Origin: Simkaniaceae bacterium
GTDB lineage: Bacteria; Chlamydiota; Chlamydiia; Chlamydiales; JACRBE01
Assembly: GCA_022763045.1 (NCBI GenBank)
Contig: JALEGI010000007.1
Span: 1-64,000 of the forward strand
Length of the DNA: 64,000 nucleotides
Direction of reading: 5' to 3'
Both the position numbers and the translations under genes were made by a program. Under the pieces are notes generated by a model. The model was not told the DNA's origin. It did not search any database and was given only the letters and a program-made list of their open reading frames with translations. Positions 36,720 to 45,434 of this stretch are shown here, piece by piece. Position 1 is the first letter of the stretch. The number at the start of each line of letters is the position of its first letter.

Positions 36720-38425
36720 AACTTGGATTTCATCCATGCAATGCACTCTTTAGAATCTTGTTCTCTCGCACGCTCATCAGAACTTGGTTCAGATGGTTTA
36801 TCTTTGACTAACTGATCATAGGCGATTTTAAGCGCATCTAAGGCTTCACTTGCTTCTGGGTGCTTCTCTTTAAATACAAAAAAAGTAGGTGTTAAAGGCT
36901 CTAGTGAACTCTTGAGATCAGCAAAAACTCTTACCTGAGCGCTCTTTACATGTTCACAATTGATGGCGTTCAATCCCGCCTTGACATCAATTGAAACCCG
37001 GTCAAGATACCTTTCAGGTATTTTGAAAGCCAATAGAGCCCGCGTGTCACAAAAAACATCCGCCTCTGGTGCAAAACTCGTCCTTATTGCGCTTTCAATT
37101 GCAGACAAAGAACATTCCCCTGTAGAGGCAACAGGAAACACTTGTAAGCTTTTTCCTTTTGAGTCGTAGCCACTATGCTCTTTGCTTAAGAAGGCCTCAA
37201 TATATGCTTGACCGCCCCCATAGAAACAAGTCACTAACTTATCGCTATCTCTATACGGAGTACCAGGTTCTGGAGTGATATCAACTGGTTTTCCTTGAGA
37301 ACACCACTGATCAACTACCATTGACATTGCCACTTTTAGAAGCACTTTGACATGTTTTAAATCGAAACCTTCAGGATTAAGATGAAGTATTGCGTTTAGC
37401 ATTTTATTCACGCTTGATACGACGATCGGTGAGTAAGAACCCACTGCAAAAACTGAAGACAAGTGGTTACGTATAATCTCTGTAGATTCATTAATGGAGG
37501 TCATTGCATCAATTCTTTTGCAAACAGTATCAAGTTCAGGTTGGTACTCTGCTTCTAGCGCCTCTACAATTACCTCATTACTAGATCCCTTCACCTTACC
37601 AGCTAGTATCTCTAAAGGCTTAAGCGCCTCAAAAGGAATCGATAATTGTGCTGCATTTTTTATGCGATTAACCTGTTTTTTATAAACAGTCCCAAAGTCT
37701 TTGAGACTACAATCTCGAAAAAGTTGTTGAGCATGCGTCATAAAATCCGGTAACTCTTGTATCTTGTCTTTGTTTAAATCCAATATTGCCAGAGCCCAAA
37801 TAAGTTGACTTTCCTGTTCAAAATTCAATTCTGTAGGAGAGTTTAAAATTTTATGGACCTCAGCTAGGAGTGGAAGCCTATTCAAAATCTTTGAACGTTT
37901 TTGTAATTTAGCTTTGTTATTTCGACGTTTGTGGAACGCTTGATAAAATTTTTGAATTCTTACTGCGCTTTTCTTTTCAATTTTCATAGCGCCTACAACT
38001 TTTCGCGCCAAAAAACCTCGTAGGGCTGACTGAATTTTTACAGCACTCTCTATTCTGGCTTGCTGAACTTTGCGAGCTTTGAGCTTTGATCTAAATTGGT
38101 TCTTCAAATTGGTGAGATTTTTAATTGCAGTCTCAACTTTTTCGCAGGCTTTTTGTGCTTCAGAGGGATCAATTGAAAGACTATGTGTGCAAGTGCGGCA
38201 GAAACGATCAAAGATCTTCATGCGTGATGCGCGTACCATCAATGGGATGAATAGTGCTACGATAGAGAGACAAACAAGGGCGATCCCCTTAATCACTTCA
38301 ATGCCAAATTTTTTCTTATTAGTGACGTAGTGAAATTTAGCAACTTTTCCCTCATGGCGCTCGACACGGCTAATTTGCAACTGCGCTAACTCAGGGTGAT
38401 TTTGCAATATGAGTTGTACATCCAT
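36689..38425 (-). CDS. Membrane-anchored protein with two IQ motifs
   Basis: The 578-residue protein has a helix at about residues 46-64. A basic helical stretch follows with IQSALRGFLARK (131-142), an exact match to the eukaryotic calmodulin-binding IQ consensus, and a second, weaker IQKFYQAFHKRR (157-168). The remaining 270 or so C-terminal residues are homologous to the proteins at 41051 and 42231. Shared blocks include MLNAILHLNPEGF, LVTCFYGGGQ, ALLAFKIPERYL and a terminal WMKSKF. Those paralogues lack the IQ region. GGAGGT lies before the ATG. A host-targeted effector is a reasonable inference. Calmodulin binding is untested. Confidence 0.75.
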   Translation of the reverse strand: MDVQLILQNHPELAQLQISRVERHEGKVAKFHYVTNKKKFGIEVIKGIALVCLSIVALFIPLMVRASRMKIFDRFCRTCTHSLSIDPSEAQKACEKVETAIKNLTNLKNQFRSKLKARKVQQARIESAVKIQSALRGFLARKVVGAMKIEKKSAVRIQKFYQAFHKRRNNKAKLQKRSKILNRLPLLAEVHKILNSPTELNFEQESQLIWALAILDLNKDKIQELPDFMTHAQQLFRDCSLKDFGTVYKKQVNRIKNAAQLSIPFEALKPLEILAGKVKGSSNEVIVEALEAEYQPELDTVCKRIDAMTSINESTEIIRNHLSSVFAVGSYSPIVVSSVNKMLNAILHLNPEGFDLKHVKVLLKVAMSMVVDQWCSQGKPVDITPEPGTPYRDSDKLVTCFYGGGQAYIEAFLSKEHSGYDSKGKSLQVFPVASTGECSLSAIESAIRTSFAPEADVFCDTRALLAFKIPERYLDRVSIDVKAGLNAINCEHVKSAQVRVFADLKSSLEPLTPTFFVFKEKHPEASEALDALKIAYDQLVKDKPSEPSSDERAREQDSKECIAWMKSKFQPSAGAGSR

Positions 38426-38515
38426 TCTTTACCTCCGAATTGTTCAAGAAAGTATAAAGAACTTGCGAATATTTTCAATGTACTCTTTTTGTTTGCCATG
38501 GTAAGTAAAATGTTT

Positions 38516-38521
38516 TATATT
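38516..38521 (+). promoter_or_regulatory. TATATT box 7 nt before the start codon
   Basis: A TATATT hexamer ends 7 nt before the ATG of the second MFS gene. No ribosome-binding site is visible in the 7-nt gap. The spacing is the same as at 5497. Confidence 0.35.
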
Positions 38522-38528
38522 CACTTTT

Positions 38529-39743
38529 ATGAAACGAATATTTCCACTCTACATTGTTATTTTTATCGGTTTTTTGGGATTTGCGATGACAGTCCCTCTC
38601 TTTACCTCGATGTTTTTACACCCGACTGAAAGTTGGTTTCCAGACTATTATACCAAGGGCCAGCGCAGTATCTTGCTCGGCGCGATTTTAGCTATGTATC
38701 CCCTTGGGCAATTCTTTGGCTCTCCTGTCCTTGGCGCAATCTCTGATCGCTTTGGGCGCAAGAAAATTTTGCTCATCTCGCTTTGTATCACGATGGTGGC
38801 CTACTTCTTTATTGCTCTCTTCCTACAAATCTTCTCGCTCACATTAGTCTATATCGCCCTTTTCATTGCGGGCTTTTTCGAGGGCAATGTCACCATTGCG
38901 CAAAGCGCCATTGCTGACATCACCTCTCCAGAGAATAAAAACCACCGCTTTGGCTATATTTACTTAAGCGCAAGCCTTGCCTTTGTCGCCGGCCCACTAA
39001 TGGGCGGCTTTCTCGCTGACAATGAGCTTGTCTCCTGGTTCACCTATGCCACGCCCTTTTGGCTCGTCTTTCTACTTTTTATCCCATTAATTCTCTGGAT
39101 TGCCAAATGCTTTGAAGAGACGCATCCTGAAGAAAAGCGCCTTCCAATTTCCTACTTTCAAGCGCTCACAAACATCCGTCACATTTTTCTCGACGTGAAG
39201 CTGCGCCCCTACTACCTGGTTAATTTCTTCCTCTACCTATCGATTTTTGGCTACTTTCGTGTCTATCCAATGTATCTTGTCGACATGTACAGCTTTAACG
39301 TGCGCGTGCTCTCTGAATATGTGGCGTGGGTCTCAGTCCCGATTATCATCGTGAATGGCATTTTACTGCGCCCCCTATCAAAAATTTGGAGTCCAAAGGC
39401 GATGACAATTGTCAGCGGTATTCTAATGGCGGTGGGGATGATTACTGTGCTTTTATTTAAAGGGATAAGCAGCCTTTGGATCACCCTATTTATCGCGACA
39501 TTTTTTGTCGCCATCTGCATGCCCTCGAGCGCAACGACAATTTCAAATGAAGCCGAGCATCAAGGTGAGGCGATGGGCAACAACCAATCACTTCAGGTTG
39601 GATCGCAAGCTATTGCTGGATTTATTGGAGGACTACTTGCAGCGCTCTTCATTGAGTTTCCACTCATTGTTTGCGCTGCATGCGGATTGATTGGAGGGGT
39701 GCTCCTCTTTATGTTAAGGCCGGCTGAAAACCTCGAGCAATAG
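38529..39743 (+). CDS. MFS transporter, second paralogue
   Basis: The 404-residue protein is a full-length homologue of the one at 35523, with GAISDRFGRKKILL after helix 2 and EGNVTIAQSAIADITSPE in helix 5. The two genes are separated by the opposite-strand IQ-motif gene. Its last 60 codons and 47 bp of following sequence are repeated 1140 bp downstream with only silent differences in the coding part. The substrate is unknown. The ATG has a TATATT directly upstream and no Shine-Dalgarno sequence. Confidence 0.92.
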   Translation: MKRIFPLYIVIFIGFLGFAMTVPLFTSMFLHPTESWFPDYYTKGQRSILLGAILAMYPLGQFFGSPVLGAISDRFGRKKILLISLCITMVAYFFIALFLQIFSLTLVYIALFIAGFFEGNVTIAQSAIADITSPENKNHRFGYIYLSASLAFVAGPLMGGFLADNELVSWFTYATPFWLVFLLFIPLILWIAKCFEETHPEEKRLPISYFQALTNIRHIFLDVKLRPYYLVNFFLYLSIFGYFRVYPMYLVDMYSFNVRVLSEYVAWVSVPIIIVNGILLRPLSKIWSPKAMTIVSGILMAVGMITVLLFKGISSLWITLFIATFFVAICMPSSATTISNEAEHQGEAMGNNQSLQVGSQAIAGFIGGLLAALFIEFPLIVCAACGLIGGVLLFMLRPAENLEQ

Positions 39744-39790
39744 GATTATAAGGTCTTTCTTCCATTGAGGAGGAGCAAAAATATAGTCAG
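39561..39790 (+). repeat. 230-bp direct repeat, left copy (MFS 3' end)
   Basis: It includes the last 60 codons of the second MFS gene, its stop and 47 bp beyond. It aligns without gaps to 40701-40930 at an offset of 1140 bp with 18 differences. The 12 differences within the coding part (including TAG versus TAA) change no amino acid. Confidence 0.9.
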
Positions 39791-39797
39791 CTCGGAG

Positions 39798-40418
39798 CTA
39801 TATGACAACCATAATAGATCTTCTATTCCAATCTTCAGGAATCAAAAATGCAGCGTTGTCATTCTCTGCTTCTGATCTATTAAGTTCTTTTAATCTATCA
39901 TATTCATCAATAGACTCTGCCGTTCCATCAATCAATAACCCTGTCCCAGTGGTGATTATACCGACTCCAACTCCCGGTGAAACGACTGCGACAAGCGTTC
40001 CTACTCCAACCATAACAGCGCCAATTACAGCTTTTATCTTCCATGCTTTTTTACAAAGAACTACGTCTGAAATTTTGTAATTTATCGCCACATTGGATAA
40101 GGAAAAATAATCAAGGTTTTCATAAAAAATCTTACGAAGATGTTGAATCTTCTCATATTCCAAAGAAACAAAATGAATACTTTCTTCAAACAGTCGAGTA
40201 GCATCGTGCGATCGACCTTCAATTAGGTACAAGAATGCACGGCAAGAGTTCACAATATGTTCATCTACGTTGTCAATCTCTTCCCATTTCTGTAAAGATT
40301 CATGGGCTTCACGCAAGTCTAAAAGGGTAAAGCTTTTTGTAAAGTCTTGAAGGATATCCTCTTTCAAATCTGAGAAAAGGATTGTAGGAAAGATTAAAAC
40401 ACTGAATAAGTATCTCAT
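39798..40418 (-). CDS. Exported hypothetical protein with glycine-rich hydrophobic region
   Basis: The 206-residue protein starts with a signal peptide (MRYLFSVLIFPTILFSD). It then has a helical region with repeat-like spacing (about 20-110) and a long hydrophobic, Gly/Val-rich stretch at about 128-165 that could form a membrane hairpin. A polar tail follows. It is AT-rich compared with its neighbours. Its start overlaps the end of a small membrane-protein gene by 4 bp (ATGA). Together they form a two-gene cassette between the two direct repeats. No family is recognised; a toxin/immunity-like or pore-forming role would be speculation. Confidence 0.65.
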   Translation of the reverse strand: MRYLFSVLIFPTILFSDLKEDILQDFTKSFTLLDLREAHESLQKWEEIDNVDEHIVNSCRAFLYLIEGRSHDATRLFEESIHFVSLEYEKIQHLRKIFYENLDYFSLSNVAINYKISDVVLCKKAWKIKAVIGAVMVGVGTLVAVVSPGVGVGIITTGTGLLIDGTAESIDEYDRLKELNRSEAENDNAAFLIPEDWNRRSIMVVI

Positions 40419-40624
40419 TTAACACCCACAAAAAAAAGAAGTTTTATAAAATATAAAACAAAAATGAGACCACATAGCAAAAAAAGGAAGCTTGTCCAAT
40501 AACCTGATAAAGTTGGATTCTCTCTCGTTTTTATCAATCCAATAACACCCTTTGAAAAAAAGAAAGGCGCTACCATAATTATAGCAAAATAAATAAAATA
40601 CTTTGCAAATTCGCCGAAAACCAT
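40415..40624 (-). CDS. Small two-helix membrane protein
   Basis: This is a 69-residue protein with two hydrophobic segments (about residues 8-30 and 43-65) and short charged loops (KTRENP). The next gene starts within its stop codon (ATGA), so they are translationally coupled. It is AT-rich, like its partner, and lies in the 910-bp insert between the direct repeats. Small size and location suggest it works with the exported protein downstream. Function unknown. Confidence 0.55.
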   Translation of the reverse strand: MVFGEFAKYFIYFAIIMVAPFFFSKGVIGLIKTRENPTLSGYWTSFLFLLCGLIFVLYFIKLLFFVGVK

Positions 40625-40700
40625 ATCCTCTCCATAATACGAAAATATTAAGAAAGTCCAAGCTATCTAAATTCGAATAAAAAGAAAAGTATTTTACACT

Positions 40701-40883
40701 CAAGGTGAGGCGATGGGGAACAACCAATCGCTTCAAGTCGGATCGCAAGCTATTGCGGGATTTATTGGAGGACTACTTGCAGCGCTCTTCATTGAGTTTC
40801 CACTCATTGTTTGCGCTGCATGCGGATTGATTGGAGGGGTGCTACTCTTCATGCTGAGACCTGCTGAAAACCTCGAGCAATAA
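40701..40883 (+). pseudogene. Duplicated 3' end of an MFS transporter gene
   Basis: The reading frame for the last 60 residues of the MFS carrier is intact, including the ending AENLEQ and a stop codon (TAA in place of TAG). There is no 5' portion. All 12 nucleotide differences from the intact gene, counting the stop codon, are silent. It is the right flank of the two-gene cassette. Confidence 0.85.
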
Positions 40884-40930
40884 GATTATAAGGTCTTTTT
40901 TCCATTGAGGTGTAACAAAAATATGTTCAG
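40701..40930 (+). repeat. 230-bp direct repeat, right copy
   Basis: It matches 39561-39790 at about 92%. The sequence before it (40625-40700) is AT-rich and unrelated to the MFS gene. The sequence after it, to 41050, has no gene and no recognisable element. Confidence 0.9.
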
Positions 40931-41050
40931 AATTATATGGAAATACGTGTTATTTTCAGTAGAACAAAAGATTTGTTAGCTAAAGCGTAAAGGAGCAAAT
41001 CAAGGAATCCCTAACGTACTGTTTGGCGAGGATAGCCTTGATTGAATGCT

Positions 41051-42160
41051 CTATGTAACTCCCTGCTGAATCTGGTCCTTCATCCATTGCCGTATTTCTG
41101 CTGACTCATCTCTGGGACCCACTGCAGCTGTTGGAGCAGTAAGTTGACTGTATGCTGCTTGAAGCATCTCAAAAGCAGAGCTTGCTTCAGGATACGCATC
41201 TTTCAGTGTTGATAGATTACGCCCAAGTGAAAGTTGTTTTAACCCATTTTTTAAATGGCGGTATTCCCTTACTTCTGAAATAGTGACTTCTCGCCTTTTA
41301 TCAAAGTGGATGTGAGTCTGACCACTGCCACCTTGATTACGAGAGAATTCAATGTTCTTTGCCTGTACTTTCATTGCAACTAGTACTGGCTTATCTAGGT
41401 AAGTTTCAGCAGATTGACTCAATTTTTTGAGCTTATCCTCAGATACACGAACCATTGGAGCGCGCATTTTGGGAAATGTTATTACTTCTACTCTGCCTTC
41501 GATAAGTGCTGGGTGATTTTTATTGAGGTTCCCGCTTGAAAATGCTTTGAAAAAGCGACTCCCTCCTGCAAAAAAGCAAATAACTTCGTCTTCACCGTTA
41601 CGGCCCTTCTCTTGAGCGAATGTTTTTTCGGAGCAGGGCTTTGAAACTGGCTCAGTATATCTCATTGAGCACTCTTTAGTAACCATTGCTTTTACTAGGG
41701 CTTTGAGCTCTTGAAGTGGAAGCGCCTCAGGACTTAGTTGCATGACCCAGTTCAACATTTTCACAACGTTTGAACGAGCGAAGATAGAATAATTTTTTAA
41801 GGCGTGTGTTGTGTAGCGGTTGATAAAGACAAGACAGGCCTCTTTCGATGGAAGCTGATCAACAACCTGTAGCAGCCCCTCTTTGTGCGCTTTTAACGCC
41901 TCATCTTTTGTTAAGGATCGGGTCACTACCTCCGTTTTTGCAAAGCAATTCAACATTTTCTGACGCGTCTGTGTCACCATAAAGCCAATAAAAAGCCCTA
42001 AAGTATAGAGAATCGCCAGTCCAATGCCTTTAACCAGACGTACTGAGCGATCTGTCACATCTTTGACGTATGAGAAGCGATTGACGCAACGCCCCTCTAG
42101 TGAAAAACTCTTTATTGAATCGGGATGAATGTTAAAATAAGTACTTACAGCAAGTGACAA
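41051..42160 (-). CDS. Paralogous single-pass membrane protein, TTG start
   Basis: The 369-residue protein has a helix at about residues 44-62 after a short polar N-terminus. Its C-terminal region shares blocks with 36689 and 42231: MLNWVMQLSPEALP, VICFFAGGSRFFKAF, LVAMKVQAKNI, and a terminal WMKDQIQ. A strong AGGAG lies 7 nt before a TTG at 42160, fixing the start. The next paralogue lies upstream on the same strand, so the pair arose by tandem duplication. No known family; possibly an inclusion- or host-membrane protein. Confidence 0.75.
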   Translation of the reverse strand: MSLAVSTYFNIHPDSIKSFSLEGRCVNRFSYVKDVTDRSVRLVKGIGLAILYTLGLFIGFMVTQTRQKMLNCFAKTEVVTRSLTKDEALKAHKEGLLQVVDQLPSKEACLVFINRYTTHALKNYSIFARSNVVKMLNWVMQLSPEALPLQELKALVKAMVTKECSMRYTEPVSKPCSEKTFAQEKGRNGEDEVICFFAGGSRFFKAFSSGNLNKNHPALIEGRVEVITFPKMRAPMVRVSEDKLKKLSQSAETYLDKPVLVAMKVQAKNIEFSRNQGGSGQTHIHFDKRREVTISEVREYRHLKNGLKQLSLGRNLSTLKDAYPEASSAFEMLQAAYSQLTAPTAAVGPRDESAEIRQWMKDQIQQGVT

Positions 42161-42230
42161 TTTTATCTCCTATAAATAAATTAGGATCGATATTTTATAT
42201 CAACAAGTAATTAATTAAAACATTAAAAAA

Positions 42231-43382
42231 CTAGTGGATGAGCGCATCAGGAGCACTATCCAACTGCGCTTCCATCCAGTCTCGGCGCTCTTTCGCAAGA
42301 TCTTTGTCTTGATTTGGCCGCGTTCCCTGCGTCCTTTCAACTCCATGGAGGGAAACAAGTTCATTATAGGCTGTTTTGAGTCTGTCTAGCGCCTGAGCAT
42401 GCGCAGGGTGTTTGTGTTTTAGCTTTTTAAAGTCTTCTTCAGCTCCGAAATAATCTATTTTTCTTAGTTCACTTGCTAATTCTGTGTATTCAAGAAAGCT
42501 ATATGACAAAACCTTTGTAAAATTCTTAAACTCAATTTTTGCTTCTAAGAGATTGATTGAAGATGGATCTATTAGGTGGCGCGCCTCAATTTTTACCGCA
42601 ACTAAAGCTCGCTGATCCAAATAAAAGTCCGTTATATGTGAATTTTGATATATATATTCGCAGGCATTTGAAAGATTTTCTTTACGTGAACTTGGGCCAA
42701 AACATAAGACATAATAAGCTCCATCTTTGAATAATGGGTGGTCTAGGAGGCCCTTTCCTTGGATTAAATCTTGGAAGAGCTTCTTTCCCATAGGGAAATA
42801 GCATGTGAACACTGTATCTGGAGATACATTTTTTTTCTCATGAAAGCTCCCACTTGAGCTAGGTGCCGGCCGAGTACTCGGAGCCAACATCGTTGATTCA
42901 TCAATCATTGCTCGAAAAATCGAACGTACATCGCTAAGAGAAAACCCTCTTCCATCTACATGAAAAAGAGCATTCAACATTTCAAAAATATGACATTTTC
43001 TCATATCAGAATTTGTGAATACGTCATTAAGATGCATGTAAGTGAACGCGGTAAATTCAGAGGGGCGCTCTAGGCGAGAAATGACGCTTTTCAAACCTGC
43101 TTTATGTGCGTCAATTGCTTTTTCTAAGTCATCAAAATGGACCGTTTCAATGTGCGATTTTTTGAAAAGATTGACTAGCTTTGTTCGAGACGATTTGATG
43201 GCAAAACAGACAAATACGCTAAGCGCGTATATTACCGAGAGCGCTATTCCCTTGATGACATTTACAGAAAAGTTTCCAATCTCTTTTCTATAGCGCATTT
43301 TCGTGACGTAAGTACCCTGTTGATCAAAATCAATAACTTGTTCACTTTTAATACTTAAATAATTACTAAGCGCAAATGACAT
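42231..43382 (-). CDS. Paralogous single-pass membrane protein
   Basis: This 383-residue member of the family at 36689 and 41051 has a membrane helix at about 44-62 (IKGIALSVIYALSVFVCF) and the shared motifs MLNALFHVDGRGF, LVAVKIEARHL and the ending RRDWMEAQL. The frame is open seven codons further upstream, but AGGAGG lies 5 nt before the internal ATG at 43382. The resulting N-terminus MSFALSNYL matches MSLAVSTYF in the neighbour. It has a 13-residue serine/proline-rich stretch near the middle (STRPAPSSSGSFH). Function unknown. Confidence 0.78.
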   Translation of the reverse strand: MSFALSNYLSIKSEQVIDFDQQGTYVTKMRYRKEIGNFSVNVIKGIALSVIYALSVFVCFAIKSSRTKLVNLFKKSHIETVHFDDLEKAIDAHKAGLKSVISRLERPSEFTAFTYMHLNDVFTNSDMRKCHIFEMLNALFHVDGRGFSLSDVRSIFRAMIDESTMLAPSTRPAPSSSGSFHEKKNVSPDTVFTCYFPMGKKLFQDLIQGKGLLDHPLFKDGAYYVLCFGPSSRKENLSNACEYIYQNSHITDFYLDQRALVAVKIEARHLIDPSSINLLEAKIEFKNFTKVLSYSFLEYTELASELRKIDYFGAEEDFKKLKHKHPAHAQALDRLKTAYNELVSLHGVERTQGTRPNQDKDLAKERRDWMEAQLDSAPDALIH

Positions 43383-43423
43383 ATAACCTCCTATATGAAA
43401 CATAAATAATACGTTAATATAGA

Positions 43424-44539
43424 TTAAAAGAGAAGGATACGATCATTTACCGAGGGCTTGGAAGTGAATCCTCCCAAGAAGTGGACGTTTGGGTAGAGCT
43501 CTTTTGCCCTCTCCAGCCAGGCTTGGATTTTTTCTGGATGACCAACGGGATAGTTGGCAATTGCCTGCGGGTAGGCATTGATGTGAACTTCATCTGGCAT
43601 TTGTGTGAGGTTGAGGTGCCGCGCGAGGGCCGCAAGCGCGACTTGGGTGTCGGGCTCTCGCATCATGACGGTGAGACGCAGCTCATTTTCCGTCTTATTT
43701 TGCTGCGGAAAGATGTAGGAGTCAAAGACGCAGCCGAGTATTTTCTCGTTTTCAAGGCGTGGAATGAGATAGCCATAGCCTGGCTTCTGAAGTGAGGCGT
43801 TTTCCCAGGCAAAGTTGATGGCAGAAAGGGGTTGGGTTTTTAGGCGTTCAATCGTGGGCAGTTTGGGGAAGAGCTTGAGGGTCGGCTCATAGGGGATCGT
43901 TGAGTAGATGGTATCGTAGTGAGAGAAATCGGGTTGCGTAGTTGTGAAGTTGAGGCCATCTGCTAGGCGATCGATGAGAGTCTGCAGGCCACTTTTGAGC
44001 GTGAAGAGGCGTGGATCGCCCTTTTTTTTCTTGAGAAAGCTGCTCGTGAGTGAGGTAATATTGGGAAAGGTCCACTGCATTGAGACCTCACGGTAGTCGG
44101 CAGCTTTAATACCTGTAATTACAGGGTCAATAAGAAGATCTGTGACTCTCTTGCCTAGACGGCGACAAAAAAAATCGTGAACAGACTCATCGGTTGTGGG
44201 GCCAAGGGGGCGGCGCCACTCGTTTGCTATCGCCCACCAGACTGCAGGGAAACTAAGGGGCGAGCGGAGTCTGCCATTGTGTAATATAAAGCGGCGCTTG
44301 GAGTTTTTTGAGGCGTAGATGATCTCATCTTCGAGCCCGAGCTCGTGAATGATTTTGAGCAGCTTTTGACACCGATCGACACGAAAAGAGCGGGGACCTT
44401 TTTCAAAAAAAAAGCGTCCTGTACGAGAGCCAATAACCCCTCCAGGAGTATCTGTGGGGTCGAAAATGGTGACATTTTCTAACCTTCTTGCTAAACTCAG
44501 TCCGGAAATTCCACTGCCGATTACAAGGTTTTTACTCAT
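43424..44539 (-). CDS. hemG: Protoporphyrinogen oxidase, HemY type
   Basis: The flavoenzyme makes protoporphyrin (or coproporphyrin) by six-electron oxidation. The FAD-binding motif GSGISG is at residues 8-13. GGVIGSRT and KGPRSFR follow, and the C-terminal NYPVGHPEKIQAW matches the family. The 371-residue length is short for HemY (about 450). Chlamydial databases label this gene hemG although it is of the HemY type. Its start codon overlaps, by two bases, the start codon of the divergent GT10 gene. Confidence 0.92.
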   Translation of the reverse strand: MSKNLVIGSGISGLSLARRLENVTIFDPTDTPGGVIGSRTGRFFFEKGPRSFRVDRCQKLLKIIHELGLEDEIIYASKNSKRRFILHNGRLRSPLSFPAVWWAIANEWRRPLGPTTDESVHDFFCRRLGKRVTDLLIDPVITGIKAADYREVSMQWTFPNITSLTSSFLKKKKGDPRLFTLKSGLQTLIDRLADGLNFTTTQPDFSHYDTIYSTIPYEPTLKLFPKLPTIERLKTQPLSAINFAWENASLQKPGYGYLIPRLENEKILGCVFDSYIFPQQNKTENELRLTVMMREPDTQVALAALARHLNLTQMPDEVHINAYPQAIANYPVGHPEKIQAWLERAKELYPNVHFLGGFTSKPSVNDRILLF

Positions 44540-45434
44540 GCGCTCGATTCTACTTCTGCTAATCCTTTTTTTCCCACCCCTTTTCTGCGGTTATGTCGAT
44601 GTTGTGCAATCATTTGATCTGCGCGAGCATGCACCAAACATCCACAAGCTACTAGAGGGCTCGCGTGTCCGCCTTTTTAAGGGTGAGTACACAATGCAAG
44701 GAGATGTCGACTGGGTCGTTTTTGACGACATGCACTACACCCGCGAAATGCTCTCCGATATTCCAAAAGAAAAGCGCATCTATATTGCCTGGGAGCCCAT
44801 TCGCAACTATAAAAAGCTCAAACGCGATTTCAGCCGCATCTACACCTATCGTAGCGATATGCACGACAATGTGACCTGTCTCCCCTTCGCATTCCCGAAC
44901 TTGAGAGCGATGATCAAACCGGTGAATTTCTGGAAAAAAAAGCTCTGCGTGATGATTACGCGCAATGGAACGGGTCTGCGTAAACGTGTCGTACGCTTTT
45001 TTGACACGCTTGAGGAGCCGGGTTTTGATCTCTATGGACGAAAAAAAATTGAGACCTCGCGCTTTTACCGCGGACCGATTCCAGGCTGTCACTCAACCCT
45101 GAGCAAGGTGAAGGTAAATAAGGAGTATCGCTTCTCTTTTTGTATCGAGAACACCGCTCTGCCTGGCTACATCTCTGAGAAGGTCTTCAACGCCTTTCAT
45201 GCAGCAACTGTACCGATTTACTGGGGCGCTCCTGATGTCACGCGCTACATTCCACAAGAGTGTTTTATCGATATGCGCAAATTTCCCACTCTTCAGGCCC
45301 TCTACGACTATCTGCAGAGAATTAGCGAAGAGGAGTATGACCTCTACCTGAAAAACATCGAAAAATTTATCCGCTCGAGTCAAGCGCAGATCTTTTCTGA
45401 GGAGACCTTTGCCAAACTGCTCAAGGAGATGTAG
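44538..45434 (+). CDS. GT10-family (fucosyltransferase-like) glycosyltransferase
   Basis: GT10 enzymes add alpha-1,3/1,4-fucose to glycans. The diagnostic C-terminal segment reads YRFSFCIENTALPGYISEK, followed by VFNAFHAATVPIYWGAPDV. The N-terminus (MRSILLLLILFFPPLFCGY) is a signal peptide or anchor, so the mature region may act outside the cytoplasm. That is atypical for an enzyme using GDP-sugar. The frame is open upstream into hemG, but the ATG at 44538 gives the signal sequence and has AAGG before it. hemF follows on the very next base. Confidence 0.87.
   Translation: MRSILLLLILFFPPLFCGYVDVVQSFDLREHAPNIHKLLEGSRVRLFKGEYTMQGDVDWVVFDDMHYTREMLSDIPKEKRIYIAWEPIRNYKKLKRDFSRIYTYRSDMHDNVTCLPFAFPNLRAMIKPVNFWKKKLCVMITRNGTGLRKRVVRFFDTLEEPGFDLYGRKKIETSRFYRGPIPGCHSTLSKVKVNKEYRFSFCIENTALPGYISEKVFNAFHAATVPIYWGAPDVTRYIPQECFIDMRKFPTLQALYDYLQRISEEEYDLYLKNIEKFIRSSQAQIFSEETFAKLLKEM

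Noticed and set aside
40419-40748. Alternative 109-codon minus-strand frame overlapping the small membrane-protein gene
   Set aside because: The 69-codon frame has the two-helix pattern and ATGA coupling. The longer one runs into the MFS duplicate antisense.
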